Assembly (NCBI RefSeq): GCF_009901525.1
Contig: NZ_CP019288.1
Span: 4,493,501 to 4,557,500, forward strand
Reading direction: 5' to 3'
Source of the DNA: Kordia antarctica
GTDB lineage: Bacteria; Bacteroidota; Bacteroidia; Flavobacteriales; Flavobacteriaceae
DNA length: 64,000 nucleotides
Both the position numbers and the translations under genes were made by a program. Below, one piece after another: positions 54,280 through 62,252 of the stretch (the stretch's first letter is position 1; each line of letters starts with the position of its first letter). The notes beneath the pieces are model-generated. The model saw nothing but the letters and a program-made list of their open reading frames with translations, was not told the origin of the DNA and searched no databases.

Positions 54280-55629
54280 ATGTCAAAAGACATTCGCATA
54301 AAAAAAGGCTTAGATATTAAGCTTGTTGGCGAAGCAGAAAAAACTACAATTGCAGTAAAGGCAAGTAGTTTTTATGCTGTAAAGCCAGAAGATTTTCACA
54401 GCATCATTCCCAAAATGTTAGTGAAAGTTGGTCACAAAATAAAAGCCGGTGAGGCATTATTTCATTCCAAAACAGATGAAGCATTACTTTTTCCTTCTCC
54501 CGTAAGTGGAGAAATTGCAGAAATCATACGAGGAGCAAAGCGTAAAATTTTAGAAATTAGAATTGAAGCAGATGCAACTCAAGAATACCATGATTTCGGC
54601 AAAAAAGATGCTGCTAAAATGTCTGGAGACGAAGTAAAAGCACATTTGCGCGCTACAGGTTGTTGGCCATTTATAAAACAGCGTCCGTACGACGTAATCG
54701 CTAATGCAGGAAAGTCGCCAAAAGCGATTTTTGTTTCAGGACACAACAGTGCTCCTTTAGCTGCAGACTTCGATTATGTGTTGGCAGGAAAAGAAGCTGA
54801 ATTAAAAGCCGCATTAACCGCGCTCACAAAACTTACTGAAGGAAGTGTTCATGTAGCAACAAAGAAAGGTGGAAATTCTCCATTGGCAAACGTTGTAGGA
54901 ACAATTTCACATCAAGTTTCTGGACCGCATCCATCAGGAAATGTTGGAACGCACATTAATAAAATTGATCCTGTAAATAAAGGTGAAGCTGTTTGGACAG
55001 TATCTGCACACGATTTGGTAATTATCGGAGAATTGTTACTTACGGGTAAATTCAACGCTACTAGAACAATTGCAGTAACTGGTTCGCAAATTACAAAACC
55101 TACATACGTAACCGCAATTGCTGGTGCAAGTATAAAGGATCTTGTTGCAAACAACATCAACTTAGACAACACTCGTATTATTAGTGGAAACGTATTGTCA
55201 GGAAAACAACAAGCTGAAGATGGCGCTATTGGATATTACGATAACCAAATCACGGCAATTCCAGAAGGTGACGATTACGAATTATTTGGATGGAACAAGC
55301 CAATTTTCAATAAAGTAAGTACTTCTAGAGCATTTACATTTTCTTGGTTAACGCCAAATAAAAAATTCGACCTTAATACAAATACAAACGGTGAACATCG
55401 TGCTTTTGTAACTACAGGAACGTATGAAGAAGTATTTCCATTAGACATTTTTCCGATGCAAACACTAAAAGCGTGTATGTATGCAGATTTAGATGAAATG
55501 GAAGCTTTAGGTATGTACGAAGTAGCACCTGAAGATTTTGCATTGACAGAATTTGTATGTGTTTCAAAGCAGCCACATCAAAAAATTATTAGAGAAGGTT
55601 TAGACTTAATGCTTAAAGAAATAGGATAA
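54280..55629 (+). CDS. nqrA: Na+-translocating NADH:quinone reductase subunit A
   Basis: The 449-residue peripheral subunit of the Na+-pumping complex is involved in quinone interaction at the cytoplasmic face. Family blocks are IKKGLDIKLVGEAE, FPSPVSGEIAEIIRGAKRKIL, KGGNSPLANVVGTISHQVSGPHPSGNVGTHI and FPLDIFPMQTLKACM. It is first gene of nqrABCDEF, with nqrB starting 4 bp later. Confidence 0.96.
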   Translation: MSKDIRIKKGLDIKLVGEAEKTTIAVKASSFYAVKPEDFHSIIPKMLVKVGHKIKAGEALFHSKTDEALLFPSPVSGEIAEIIRGAKRKILEIRIEADATQEYHDFGKKDAAKMSGDEVKAHLRATGCWPFIKQRPYDVIANAGKSPKAIFVSGHNSAPLAADFDYVLAGKEAELKAALTALTKLTEGSVHVATKKGGNSPLANVVGTISHQVSGPHPSGNVGTHINKIDPVNKGEAVWTVSAHDLVIIGELLLTGKFNATRTIAVTGSQITKPTYVTAIAGASIKDLVANNINLDNTRIISGNVLSGKQQAEDGAIGYYDNQITAIPEGDDYELFGWNKPIFNKVSTSRAFTFSWLTPNKKFDLNTNTNGEHRAFVTTGTYEEVFPLDIFPMQTLKACMYADLDEMEALGMYEVAPEDFALTEFVCVSKQPHQKIIREGLDLMLKEIG

Positions 55630-55633
55630 CGCT

Positions 55634-56905
55634 ATGAGCTTAAAAAGTAAATTACATACTATAAAAGAGAAGTATAAAGGAACCAAAATGGCGCCTGCGT
55701 TTAATGCATTGCATACGTTTTTATACTTACCTAATGAAACTACGCACAACGGAACGCACATTAAAGTAGCGGACGATTTGAAGCGTACGATGAACACCGT
55801 AATTATGGCGTTAGTGCCATGTTTAATTTTCGGAATGTTCAATGCAGGTTACCAACATTACTTAGCATTAGGAGAAATAGAAGCAGCCAGCGGATTTTTT
55901 GGAGCTTCTTTTTGGACTTTAGATAATTTAATTCTTGGAGCATGGCAAGTATTACCACTTGTAATTGTTTCTTATGGAGTTGGACTAGCTGTTGAATTTT
56001 TATTCGCAGTCATCAAAGGACACGAAGTTGAAGAAGGATATTTAGTAACAGGAATGTTAGTTCCATTAATTGTACCAGTTGATATTCCATTATGGATGTT
56101 AACAGTTGCGGTAATTTTTGGAGTTGTCATTGGAAAAGAAGTTTTTGGTGGAACTGGAATGAACATTTTAAATCCTGCGTTAACCATTAGAGCTTTCTTA
56201 TTCTTTGCATATCCAACGTGGATGTCTGGAGATCAAGTTTGGGTTCACGGAGCTGTTGAACGTGCTGGAACACCAGATGCAATATCAGGAGAAACTTTAC
56301 TTGGTTTCTATGCGAAATCAGGTCAAGAACTCACGATTGCAGGTACAAATGGCGGATCGGAAATAGTCACAACGTACGGAGAAAGAGCTGCCGATTTATA
56401 TTCCTATTGGGATATGTTTTGGGGATTAATTCCTGGATCTGTTGGAGAAACGTCTAAAATACTAATCATCGTTGGCGCATTATTCCTAATCTTCACGAAA
56501 ATTGGAAGTTGGAGAATCATGTTAAGTACCGTAATTGGTGCTTTAGCAATGGGATTAATTTTTAACGGAGTTGTGGATGCTGGATGGATTCCAGAAACAA
56601 GCAAATTCTTTGGATTAATGAGTATTCCTTTTTGGCAACACTTAATCATTGGTAGTATCCTGTTTGGAGCTGTTTATATGGCAACCGATCCGGTAACGGC
56701 ATCACAAACAAACAAAGGAAAGTGGATTTACGGATTCCTAATTGGTTTTATATCAATTATGATTCGTGTATTCAATCCAGCATATCCAGAAGGTGTATTC
56801 TTAGCAATCTTGTTAATGAATGTATTTGCACCAACTATTGATCATTATGTGGTTCAAGCAAATGTGAAGAAAAGAATGAAACGTCTAAAAGTAAAAACAA
56901 CTTAA
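55634..56905 (+). CDS. nqrB: Na+-translocating NADH:quinone reductase subunit B
   Basis: The 423-residue membrane subunit has about ten helices and binds FMN covalently on a Thr and riboflavin non-covalently. Blocks such as GKEVFGGTGMNILNPALTIRAFLFFAYP and MATDPVTASQTNKGKWIYGF are conserved. The usual flavinylation motif D..SGAT appears as DAISGETLL here, near residue 215, with Glu in place of Ala but the Thr kept. The gene is followed after 2 bp by nqrC. Confidence 0.95.
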   Translation: MSLKSKLHTIKEKYKGTKMAPAFNALHTFLYLPNETTHNGTHIKVADDLKRTMNTVIMALVPCLIFGMFNAGYQHYLALGEIEAASGFFGASFWTLDNLILGAWQVLPLVIVSYGVGLAVEFLFAVIKGHEVEEGYLVTGMLVPLIVPVDIPLWMLTVAVIFGVVIGKEVFGGTGMNILNPALTIRAFLFFAYPTWMSGDQVWVHGAVERAGTPDAISGETLLGFYAKSGQELTIAGTNGGSEIVTTYGERAADLYSYWDMFWGLIPGSVGETSKILIIVGALFLIFTKIGSWRIMLSTVIGALAMGLIFNGVVDAGWIPETSKFFGLMSIPFWQHLIIGSILFGAVYMATDPVTASQTNKGKWIYGFLIGFISIMIRVFNPAYPEGVFLAILLMNVFAPTIDHYVVQANVKKRMKRLKVKTT

Positions 56906-56907
56906 CG

Positions 56908-57702
56908 ATGGAAAAGAGAACAGATAAAAATTCATATACCATACTATTCGCCATTGGAATGGTGTTTGTAGTTGGTTCGTTGCTAGCATATTTGGCAATG
57001 GTATTAAAACCATTGATTACTGAGAATGAACGTTTAGAGAAGCAACAAAATATTCTCTATACAATGGGAATCAATAATAATGATGAAAGTAGCGCTACAT
57101 TTATTTCTACGAAAGAAGCTCCTAAAGAATTTTCAAAATACATAACAGAACAAATTGTTTTAGTTGTGAAAAATGGAAAAATAGTAAGTGAGCAAACTAG
57201 AGAAGAATACAAAGCAGAAAATAACGGGCAAGAACCATATTTGATTGATGTTAAAAAACAACAAGCAAATGTAAAAGCAGGGAAACCTAGAAAGTTGCCT
57301 TTGTTTATTGGGGAAAAAGATGGAAAAAAATTCTACATCGCGCCGATCAGAGGAAAAGGACTTTGGGATGCAATTTGGGGTTATGTTGCTATGGATGAAA
57401 ACATGGTTGTGCAAGGTGTATACTTTGACCACAAAGGAGAAACGCCAGGACTTGGAGCAAACATCAAGCAACGTTATTTCATGGATGATTTCACAGGAGA
57501 GCGTTTATTGACAGAAAGTGGATCTTTTAAAGGAATTACCATTTCTAAAACAAATGCAGATCCTATCAACACAGACAAAGACGATTACGAAATAGATGCC
57601 ATCGCAGGTGCAACAATTACCGGTGATGGAGTTACAGCAATGATCAAAAAAGATTTGAAGTTGTACTTACCATATTTTCAAAACTTAAAAAACAACAAAT
57701 AA
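56908..57702 (+). CDS. nqrC: Na+-translocating NADH:quinone reductase subunit C
   Basis: The 264-residue subunit has one N-terminal membrane helix (SYTILFAIGMVFVVGSLLAYLA) and a periplasmic domain carrying covalent FMN on the Thr in IDAIAGATITGDGV (about residue 236). GKGLWDAIWGYVA and GETPGLGANI are conserved. It is 4 bp upstream of nqrD. Confidence 0.95.
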   Translation: MEKRTDKNSYTILFAIGMVFVVGSLLAYLAMVLKPLITENERLEKQQNILYTMGINNNDESSATFISTKEAPKEFSKYITEQIVLVVKNGKIVSEQTREEYKAENNGQEPYLIDVKKQQANVKAGKPRKLPLFIGEKDGKKFYIAPIRGKGLWDAIWGYVAMDENMVVQGVYFDHKGETPGLGANIKQRYFMDDFTGERLLTESGSFKGITISKTNADPINTDKDDYEIDAIAGATITGDGVTAMIKKDLKLYLPYFQNLKNNK

Positions 57703-57705
57703 GTC

Positions 57706-58353
57706 ATGGGAAAAGATAGTAGATTAATATTAGACCCATTAGCAGACAATAACCCAATTACCATTCAGGTATTAGGTATTTGTTCCGCACTGGCAATTAC
57801 AGCAGAGCTTGAAGCTTCTATTGTAATGTCTATATCCGTATTATTTGTATTAGCAGTTGGAAACGTGGTGATCTCTTTAATGAGAAACATTATACCTTCA
57901 AAAATTAGAATTATTGTACAATTAATCGTTGTAGCAACACTTGTAATTATTGTCGATTTAGTACTAAAAGCATTTGCTTATGAATTAAGTAAAACACTTT
58001 CAGTATTTGTTGGATTAATTATTACAAACTGTATCATTATGGGACGTTTTGAAGCATTTGCTTTAGGAAATGGACCTTGGAGAGCATTCTTAGACGGAAT
58101 TGGAAACTCATTAGGATATGCACTTATCTTAATCATTGTAGGATTCTTTAGAGAATTATTAGGTTCTGGAACACTATTAGGAATTCAAATATTAGGAGAT
58201 CCAATCGGAACAGCTACAACTGGACCAACAGGATTGTACGCTTTTGGCTATGAAAATAACGGTTTCATGTTATTATCGCCAATGGCATTAATCGTGGTAG
58301 GAATCATCATTTGGGTACAACGTTCAAGAAACAAAGCTTTAATAGAAGACTAA
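57706..58353 (+). CDS. nqrD: Na+-translocating NADH:quinone reductase subunit D
   Basis: The 215-residue six-helix membrane subunit, homologous to RnfE, has repeats of the type NPITIQVLGICSALAIT and VGLIITNCIIMGRFEAFALGNGPWRAFLDGIGNSLGYALILIIVGFFREL. NqrD and NqrE form the Na+-translocating core with a shared [2Fe-2S] cluster; the NqrD cluster Cys are in ICSAL and TNCIIMG. It is separated from nqrE by a 79-bp spacer with an extended hairpin, unusual in this operon. Confidence 0.95.
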   Translation: MGKDSRLILDPLADNNPITIQVLGICSALAITAELEASIVMSISVLFVLAVGNVVISLMRNIIPSKIRIIVQLIVVATLVIIVDLVLKAFAYELSKTLSVFVGLIITNCIIMGRFEAFALGNGPWRAFLDGIGNSLGYALILIIVGFFRELLGSGTLLGIQILGDPIGTATTGPTGLYAFGYENNGFMLLSPMALIVVGIIIWVQRSRNKALIED

Positions 58354-58356
58354 AAA

Positions 58357-58420
58357 TTAGTTGTTAGTTTATAGTTGCTGGTTGTTAGAAATGCACCAAC
58401 AACAAATAACTAACAACTAA
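58357..58420. repeat. Hairpin spacer between nqrD and nqrE
   Basis: TTAGTTGTTAGTT (58357-58369) pairs perfectly with AACTAACAACTAA (58408-58420); the stretch between also contains GGTTGTT / AACAACA-type complementarity. It is the only large gap in an otherwise 2-4 bp spaced operon and could act as an RNA processing or stability element, or be an inserted repeat. Confidence 0.75.
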
Positions 58421-58432
58421 AAACCAAAACAT

Positions 58433-59158
58433 ATGGAACACATAGAATTATTATTCAAATCAATATTCATAGATAACATGGTATTTGCAACATTCCTAGG
58501 AATGTGTTCATACCTTGCTGTATCTAAAAAAGTAACGACTGCTGTTGGACTTGGAGCCGCAGTTATATTCGTACTTGCGATCACAGTTCCTTTAAATTGG
58601 CTGTTAGATCAATACATCTTACAACCTGGAGCATTATCTTGGTTAGGATCAGAATATGCAAGTTACGATCTTAGTTTCTTATCATTTATCATGTTCATTG
58701 CAACCATTGCAACCATGGTACAATTGGTAGAAATTATTGTAGAGAAATTTTCACCTTCATTATACAACTCACTTGGTATCTTTTTACCTTTAATTGCTGT
58801 AAACTGTGCAATATTAGGTGGATCACTTTTCATGCAATCAAGAGAAATTGCAACCTTAGGATTGGCAACAACCTACGGGATTGGTTCAGGAATCGGTTGG
58901 TTCTTAGCAATCTTAGCGATTGCAGCTATTCGTGAAAAAATCAGATACTCTAACGTGCCACCAGCTTTAAGAGGTTTAGGAATTACCTTTATAATCACAG
59001 GCTTAATGGCAATTGGATTTATGAGTTTTGGAGGAATGTTAACAGGTGGTGATGAAGAAGGAGAAGCATTAGAAAATAATGATGGAGCTCAAATCGAAAC
59101 CATACAAGACAATAGTACTACAAATGAAATCGCTAACAATATAAAAGTAATTGATTAA
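58433..59158 (+). CDS. nqrE: Na+-translocating NADH:quinone reductase subunit E
   Basis: The 241-residue six-helix membrane subunit, homologous to RnfA, partners NqrD. Cluster Cys are in MCSYLAVS and NCAILGG, and [34 protein letters not shown] is conserved. Usual NqrE is about 200 residues; this copy has an extra acidic C-terminal tail of about 40 residues ([14 protein letters not shown]...). The gene ends 1 bp before the nqrF start. Confidence 0.95.
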   Translation: MEHIELLFKSIFIDNMVFATFLGMCSYLAVSKKVTTAVGLGAAVIFVLAITVPLNWLLDQYILQPGALSWLGSEYASYDLSFLSFIMFIATIATMVQLVEIIVEKFSPSLYNSLGIFLPLIAVNCAILGGSLFMQSREIATLGLATTYGIGSGIGWFLAILAIAAIREKIRYSNVPPALRGLGITFIITGLMAIGFMSFGGMLTGGDEEGEALENNDGAQIETIQDNSTTNEIANNIKVID

Positions 59159-59159
59159 T

Positions 59160-60467
59160 ATGATATTAGCAGCAAGTACATTAGGAACAGTAATAGCAAC
59201 CGTAGCAGCCTTTTTACTAATTACGTTAGTATTGGTTTCTCTATTGCTATTTGTAAAGCAAAAACTATCTCCATCAGGACCTGTAATGATTACAATCAAT
59301 GGGGAACGAGAAATTCAAGTGGCTTCAGGAAGTACACTTTTAACTACGTTAAGTAGCGAAAAAATATTCTTACCATCAGCTTGTGGTGGTGGAGGAACAT
59401 GTATTCAATGTGAATGTCACGTATTAGAAGGTGGTGGAGAAGCATTGCCAACTGAAGTTCCGCATTTTACACGTAAAGAATTAAAACACGGAGCACGTTT
59501 AGCTTGTCAAGTAAAAGTAAAGCAAGACATGAACATTACAATTCCAGAAGAAGTATTTGGAATTAAAAAATGGGAAGCAACGGTTGTTCGTAACTATAAC
59601 GTAGCATCATTTATTAAGGAATTTGTAGTAGAAATTCCAGAAGATATGGGTTACAAAGCAGGTGGATATATTCAAATTGAAATTCCTCCATGTGAGATAA
59701 AATACGCAGACATGGACATTACTGCGCATCCTGAAGAGCATGAAACGCCAGACAAATTCCAAGCAGAATGGGACAAGTTCGGATTATGGCCTTTAGTGAT
59801 GAAAAACAATGAAACCGTAGAACGAGCATACTCAATGGCTTCTTTCCCTGCGGAAGGTCGCGAAATTATGTTGAATGTTCGTATTGCATCGCCGCCGTGG
59901 GACAGAGCTAAAAATGCTTGGATGAGTGTAAATCCAGGAATTGCTTCGTCATACATATTTGCACAAAAACCAGGAGACAAAGTAACAATTTCAGGACCTT
60001 ACGGTGAATTTTTCATCAATGAGTCTGATTCAGAAATGTTATATGTTGGTGGTGGAGCAGGAATGGCGCCAATGCGTTCACACTTGTATCATCTATTCAA
60101 AACCTTACGAACAGGTCGTAAAGTTACATATTGGTACGGAGGACGTTCTAAGCGAGAATTATTCTACTTAGATCATTTCTATGAATTAGAAAGAGAATTT
60201 CCAAACTTTAAGTTCTACTTAGCATTATCTGAACCATTAGAAGAAGATAATTGGAAAGTTAAAAAAGATATTGATGATGAAGGAGATGGTTTTGTAGGAT
60301 TCATTCACAACTGTGTAATTGACAACTATTTAAATCATCATGAGTCGCCAGAAGATATTGAATTATACTTCTGTGGACCACCATTAATGAACCAAGCAGT
60401 TCAAAAAATGGGAGAAGATTTCGGAATTCCGGATGAACATATCCGATTTGATGATTTCGGAGGATAA
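59160..60467 (+). CDS. nqrF: Na+-translocating NADH:quinone reductase subunit F (NADH-oxidising)
   Basis: The 435-residue electron-input subunit has an N-terminal membrane helix (residues 9-32). A [2Fe-2S] ferredoxin domain follows with Cys75-x5-Cys81-x2-Cys84 and Cys116. The FAD- and NADH-binding reductase domain (RAYSMASFPAEGREIM, GPYGEFFI, YVGGGAGMAPMRSHL, YFCGPPLM) ends with the conserved DDFGG. The in-frame TTG at 59151 is rejected in favour of ATG 59160. A strong terminator follows. Confidence 0.96.
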   Translation: MILAASTLGTVIATVAAFLLITLVLVSLLLFVKQKLSPSGPVMITINGEREIQVASGSTLLTTLSSEKIFLPSACGGGGTCIQCECHVLEGGGEALPTEVPHFTRKELKHGARLACQVKVKQDMNITIPEEVFGIKKWEATVVRNYNVASFIKEFVVEIPEDMGYKAGGYIQIEIPPCEIKYADMDITAHPEEHETPDKFQAEWDKFGLWPLVMKNNETVERAYSMASFPAEGREIMLNVRIASPPWDRAKNAWMSVNPGIASSYIFAQKPGDKVTISGPYGEFFINESDSEMLYVGGGAGMAPMRSHLYHLFKTLRTGRKVTYWYGGRSKRELFYLDHFYELEREFPNFKFYLALSEPLEEDNWKVKKDIDDEGDGFVGFIHNCVIDNYLNHHESPEDIELYFCGPPLMNQAVQKMGEDFGIPDEHIRFDDFGG

Positions 60468-60490
60468 AAAAACTTCATTCAAAATATATA

Positions 60491-60527
60491 AAAAGATCGT
60501 TTACGTAAAGTAGACGATCTTTTTTTG
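60491..60527 (+). terminator. Rho-independent terminator of the nqr operon
   Basis: AAAAGATCGTTTAC (60491-60504) pairs with GTAGACGATCTTTT (60510-60523), with one G-U wobble, followed by T's. The following 120-residue gene starts 175 bp later. Confidence 0.9.
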
Positions 60528-60701
60528 CATTCAAAAGCTTTTGTAAATATTGTGTTATCTGAAATTAAAGTATCTTTATACGGTTGTAAATTCTTAAGTA
60601 AATAAAGTATGTTGCTGAGGTTTATCGCAAAAAAATAAAACAATAAAAAGCACTATCAATACATCAATACTTTCATTCGTATTGAACTATTATTTCTACT
60701 A

Positions 60702-61064
60702 ATGGAAAAGCTAACAAAACAAGAACTCCACAATCTTGCGATGAATATCGTAGGAAAAGAACTGGAAGAAAAAGGATATGAATTTTTGGCGGTAAACAGT
60801 CAACTGAAAAAGCATCCGCAATTTGTCTGTATTGATAAACTTAATAAAAAGAAATTCGTACTTGTAAAAGCAGTTACGTATCCTGAAGATCCTAAAGAAT
60901 ACGATACCGTTTGGATGGAAACATTCCGACAACACGTAGAAAAGTTTGAAGGCGAATTGTATTTTGCTGGTGTTGGACTCGGAAATGCAGACAATCCGTT
61001 AGAAGAAGTATTAAAAGATCAGCCATACATTTTAGATTACGATGGTTTAATTCAAATTACATGA
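60702..61064 (+). CDS. Conserved protein of unknown function between nqrF and apbE
   Basis: The 120-residue soluble protein (MEKLTKQELHNLAMNIVGKELEEKGYEFL, KHPQFVCIDKLNKKKFVLVKA, DPKEYDTVWMETFRQHVEKFEGELYFAGVGLGNA) resembles small proteins that databases sometimes mislabel NqrF. It lacks the ferredoxin Cys set and flavin motifs, so that name is not supported. It overlaps apbE by 4 bp (ATGA), so it is translationally coupled to the FMN transferase and may help flavinylate NqrB/NqrC. A nuclease-like fold is also possible. Confidence 0.8.
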   Translation: MEKLTKQELHNLAMNIVGKELEEKGYEFLAVNSQLKKHPQFVCIDKLNKKKFVLVKAVTYPEDPKEYDTVWMETFRQHVEKFEGELYFAGVGLGNADNPLEEVLKDQPYILDYDGLIQIT

Positions 61065-62092
61065 ATATAAAAGCAGTTAAAATATCATTGTACGTATGTA
61101 TTGCATTATTTATAACATCTTGCGCAGACAAGCCAAAAGATGTCATTATGCGTGCCAATACGGGTTTTGCATTGGGAACTACGTATTCTATTCAGTATGA
61201 AATTTTTGATGAAAAAGAAGATTATAAAAACGATATTGAAAATGTATTTTTTGAAGTGAATCAATCAATTTCGACCTACATACGAACTTCGGATATTTCC
61301 AGAATCAATAAAGGAGAAAAGGATATTGTGATTGATGATTATTTTAAAACAGTCTATGAATTTTCAAGAGAAGTCTACGAAAAAACAGACGGTTATTACG
61401 ATCCTAGTGTTGGCGCTTTGGTTAATGCTTGGGGATTTGGCCCAGAAAAACCAATCAATAATCTAAACAAACAGCAAGTAGACAGTATTTTACTATTTAC
61501 AGGATTTGATAAAGTACGCGTTACGAAAGAAGGAAAAGTAGAAAAAGATCATCCTTCAGTGACGTTTGACTTTAATTCTTTAGGAAAAGGATACGCAATT
61601 GACCTTATTGGAGAAATGCTTGATAAAAAAGGAAGTAAAAACTACATCATTGAAGTTGGTGGCGAAATCTTAACTAAAGGAATAAATACGAGCAAATCTA
61701 AAAAATGGTTTGTTGGTATAGACAGTCCAATTCAAGATGAAGAAGAACGTCAATATATAGAATACATTACGCTTGAAAATAAAGCAATGGCGACTTCTGG
61801 AAACTACCGAAAATTCAGAATTGATCCAATAACTGGCGATCACTATGTACATATCCTAAATGCAAAAACAGGATATCCAATGAAAAATAATGTATTGAGT
61901 GTTTCTGTCGTAGCAGATAATTGCATGAAAGCAGACGCATACGCAACCGCTTTTATGGTGATGCCTTATGAAAAAACAAAGCAATTGCTCAGCGAACTAA
62001 AAGATGTAGATGCATATATTGTGAGCAAAGATGAACAAGGAAACATGCAAACATATAGTACAAAAGGTTTTCAAGATTTAATCATTAAATAA
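61061..62092 (+). CDS. apbE: FAD:protein FMN transferase (ApbE)
   Basis: The 343-residue lipoprotein (LYVCIALFITSC, Cys21) attaches FMN through a phosphoester to Thr residues of NqrB and NqrC, acting outside the membrane. Motifs are GFALGTTYSIQY, VGALVNAWGFGPEKP, FDFNSLGKGYAIDLIGEML, IEVGGEI, ATSGNYRKF and DHYVHILNAKTGYPMK, followed by the Mg2+/FAD site CMKADAYATAFMVM. It lies just downstream of the nqr operon, matching its job. Confidence 0.95.
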   Translation: MNIKAVKISLYVCIALFITSCADKPKDVIMRANTGFALGTTYSIQYEIFDEKEDYKNDIENVFFEVNQSISTYIRTSDISRINKGEKDIVIDDYFKTVYEFSREVYEKTDGYYDPSVGALVNAWGFGPEKPINNLNKQQVDSILLFTGFDKVRVTKEGKVEKDHPSVTFDFNSLGKGYAIDLIGEMLDKKGSKNYIIEVGGEILTKGINTSKSKKWFVGIDSPIQDEEERQYIEYITLENKAMATSGNYRKFRIDPITGDHYVHILNAKTGYPMKNNVLSVSVVADNCMKADAYATAFMVMPYEKTKQLLSELKDVDAYIVSKDEQGNMQTYSTKGFQDLIIK

Positions 62093-62252
62093 AGACAATT
62101 ACTTCACGTTAGTAGCGTTAACTTCCACATAAATATTTCAGAAAATTCAATTTCAAAAAAAAGTAAATTTAGACAGCAATACTTCACTTTCAGCAATTCA
62201 CACACTGCTTTCATAAAAAAAGTAACTGAATCAATTATTTAAAATTGTAATT

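Noticed and set aside
60702-61064. Annotation as NqrF
   Set aside because: No ferredoxin Cys or FAD/NADH motifs; the real nqrF is at 59160-60467.
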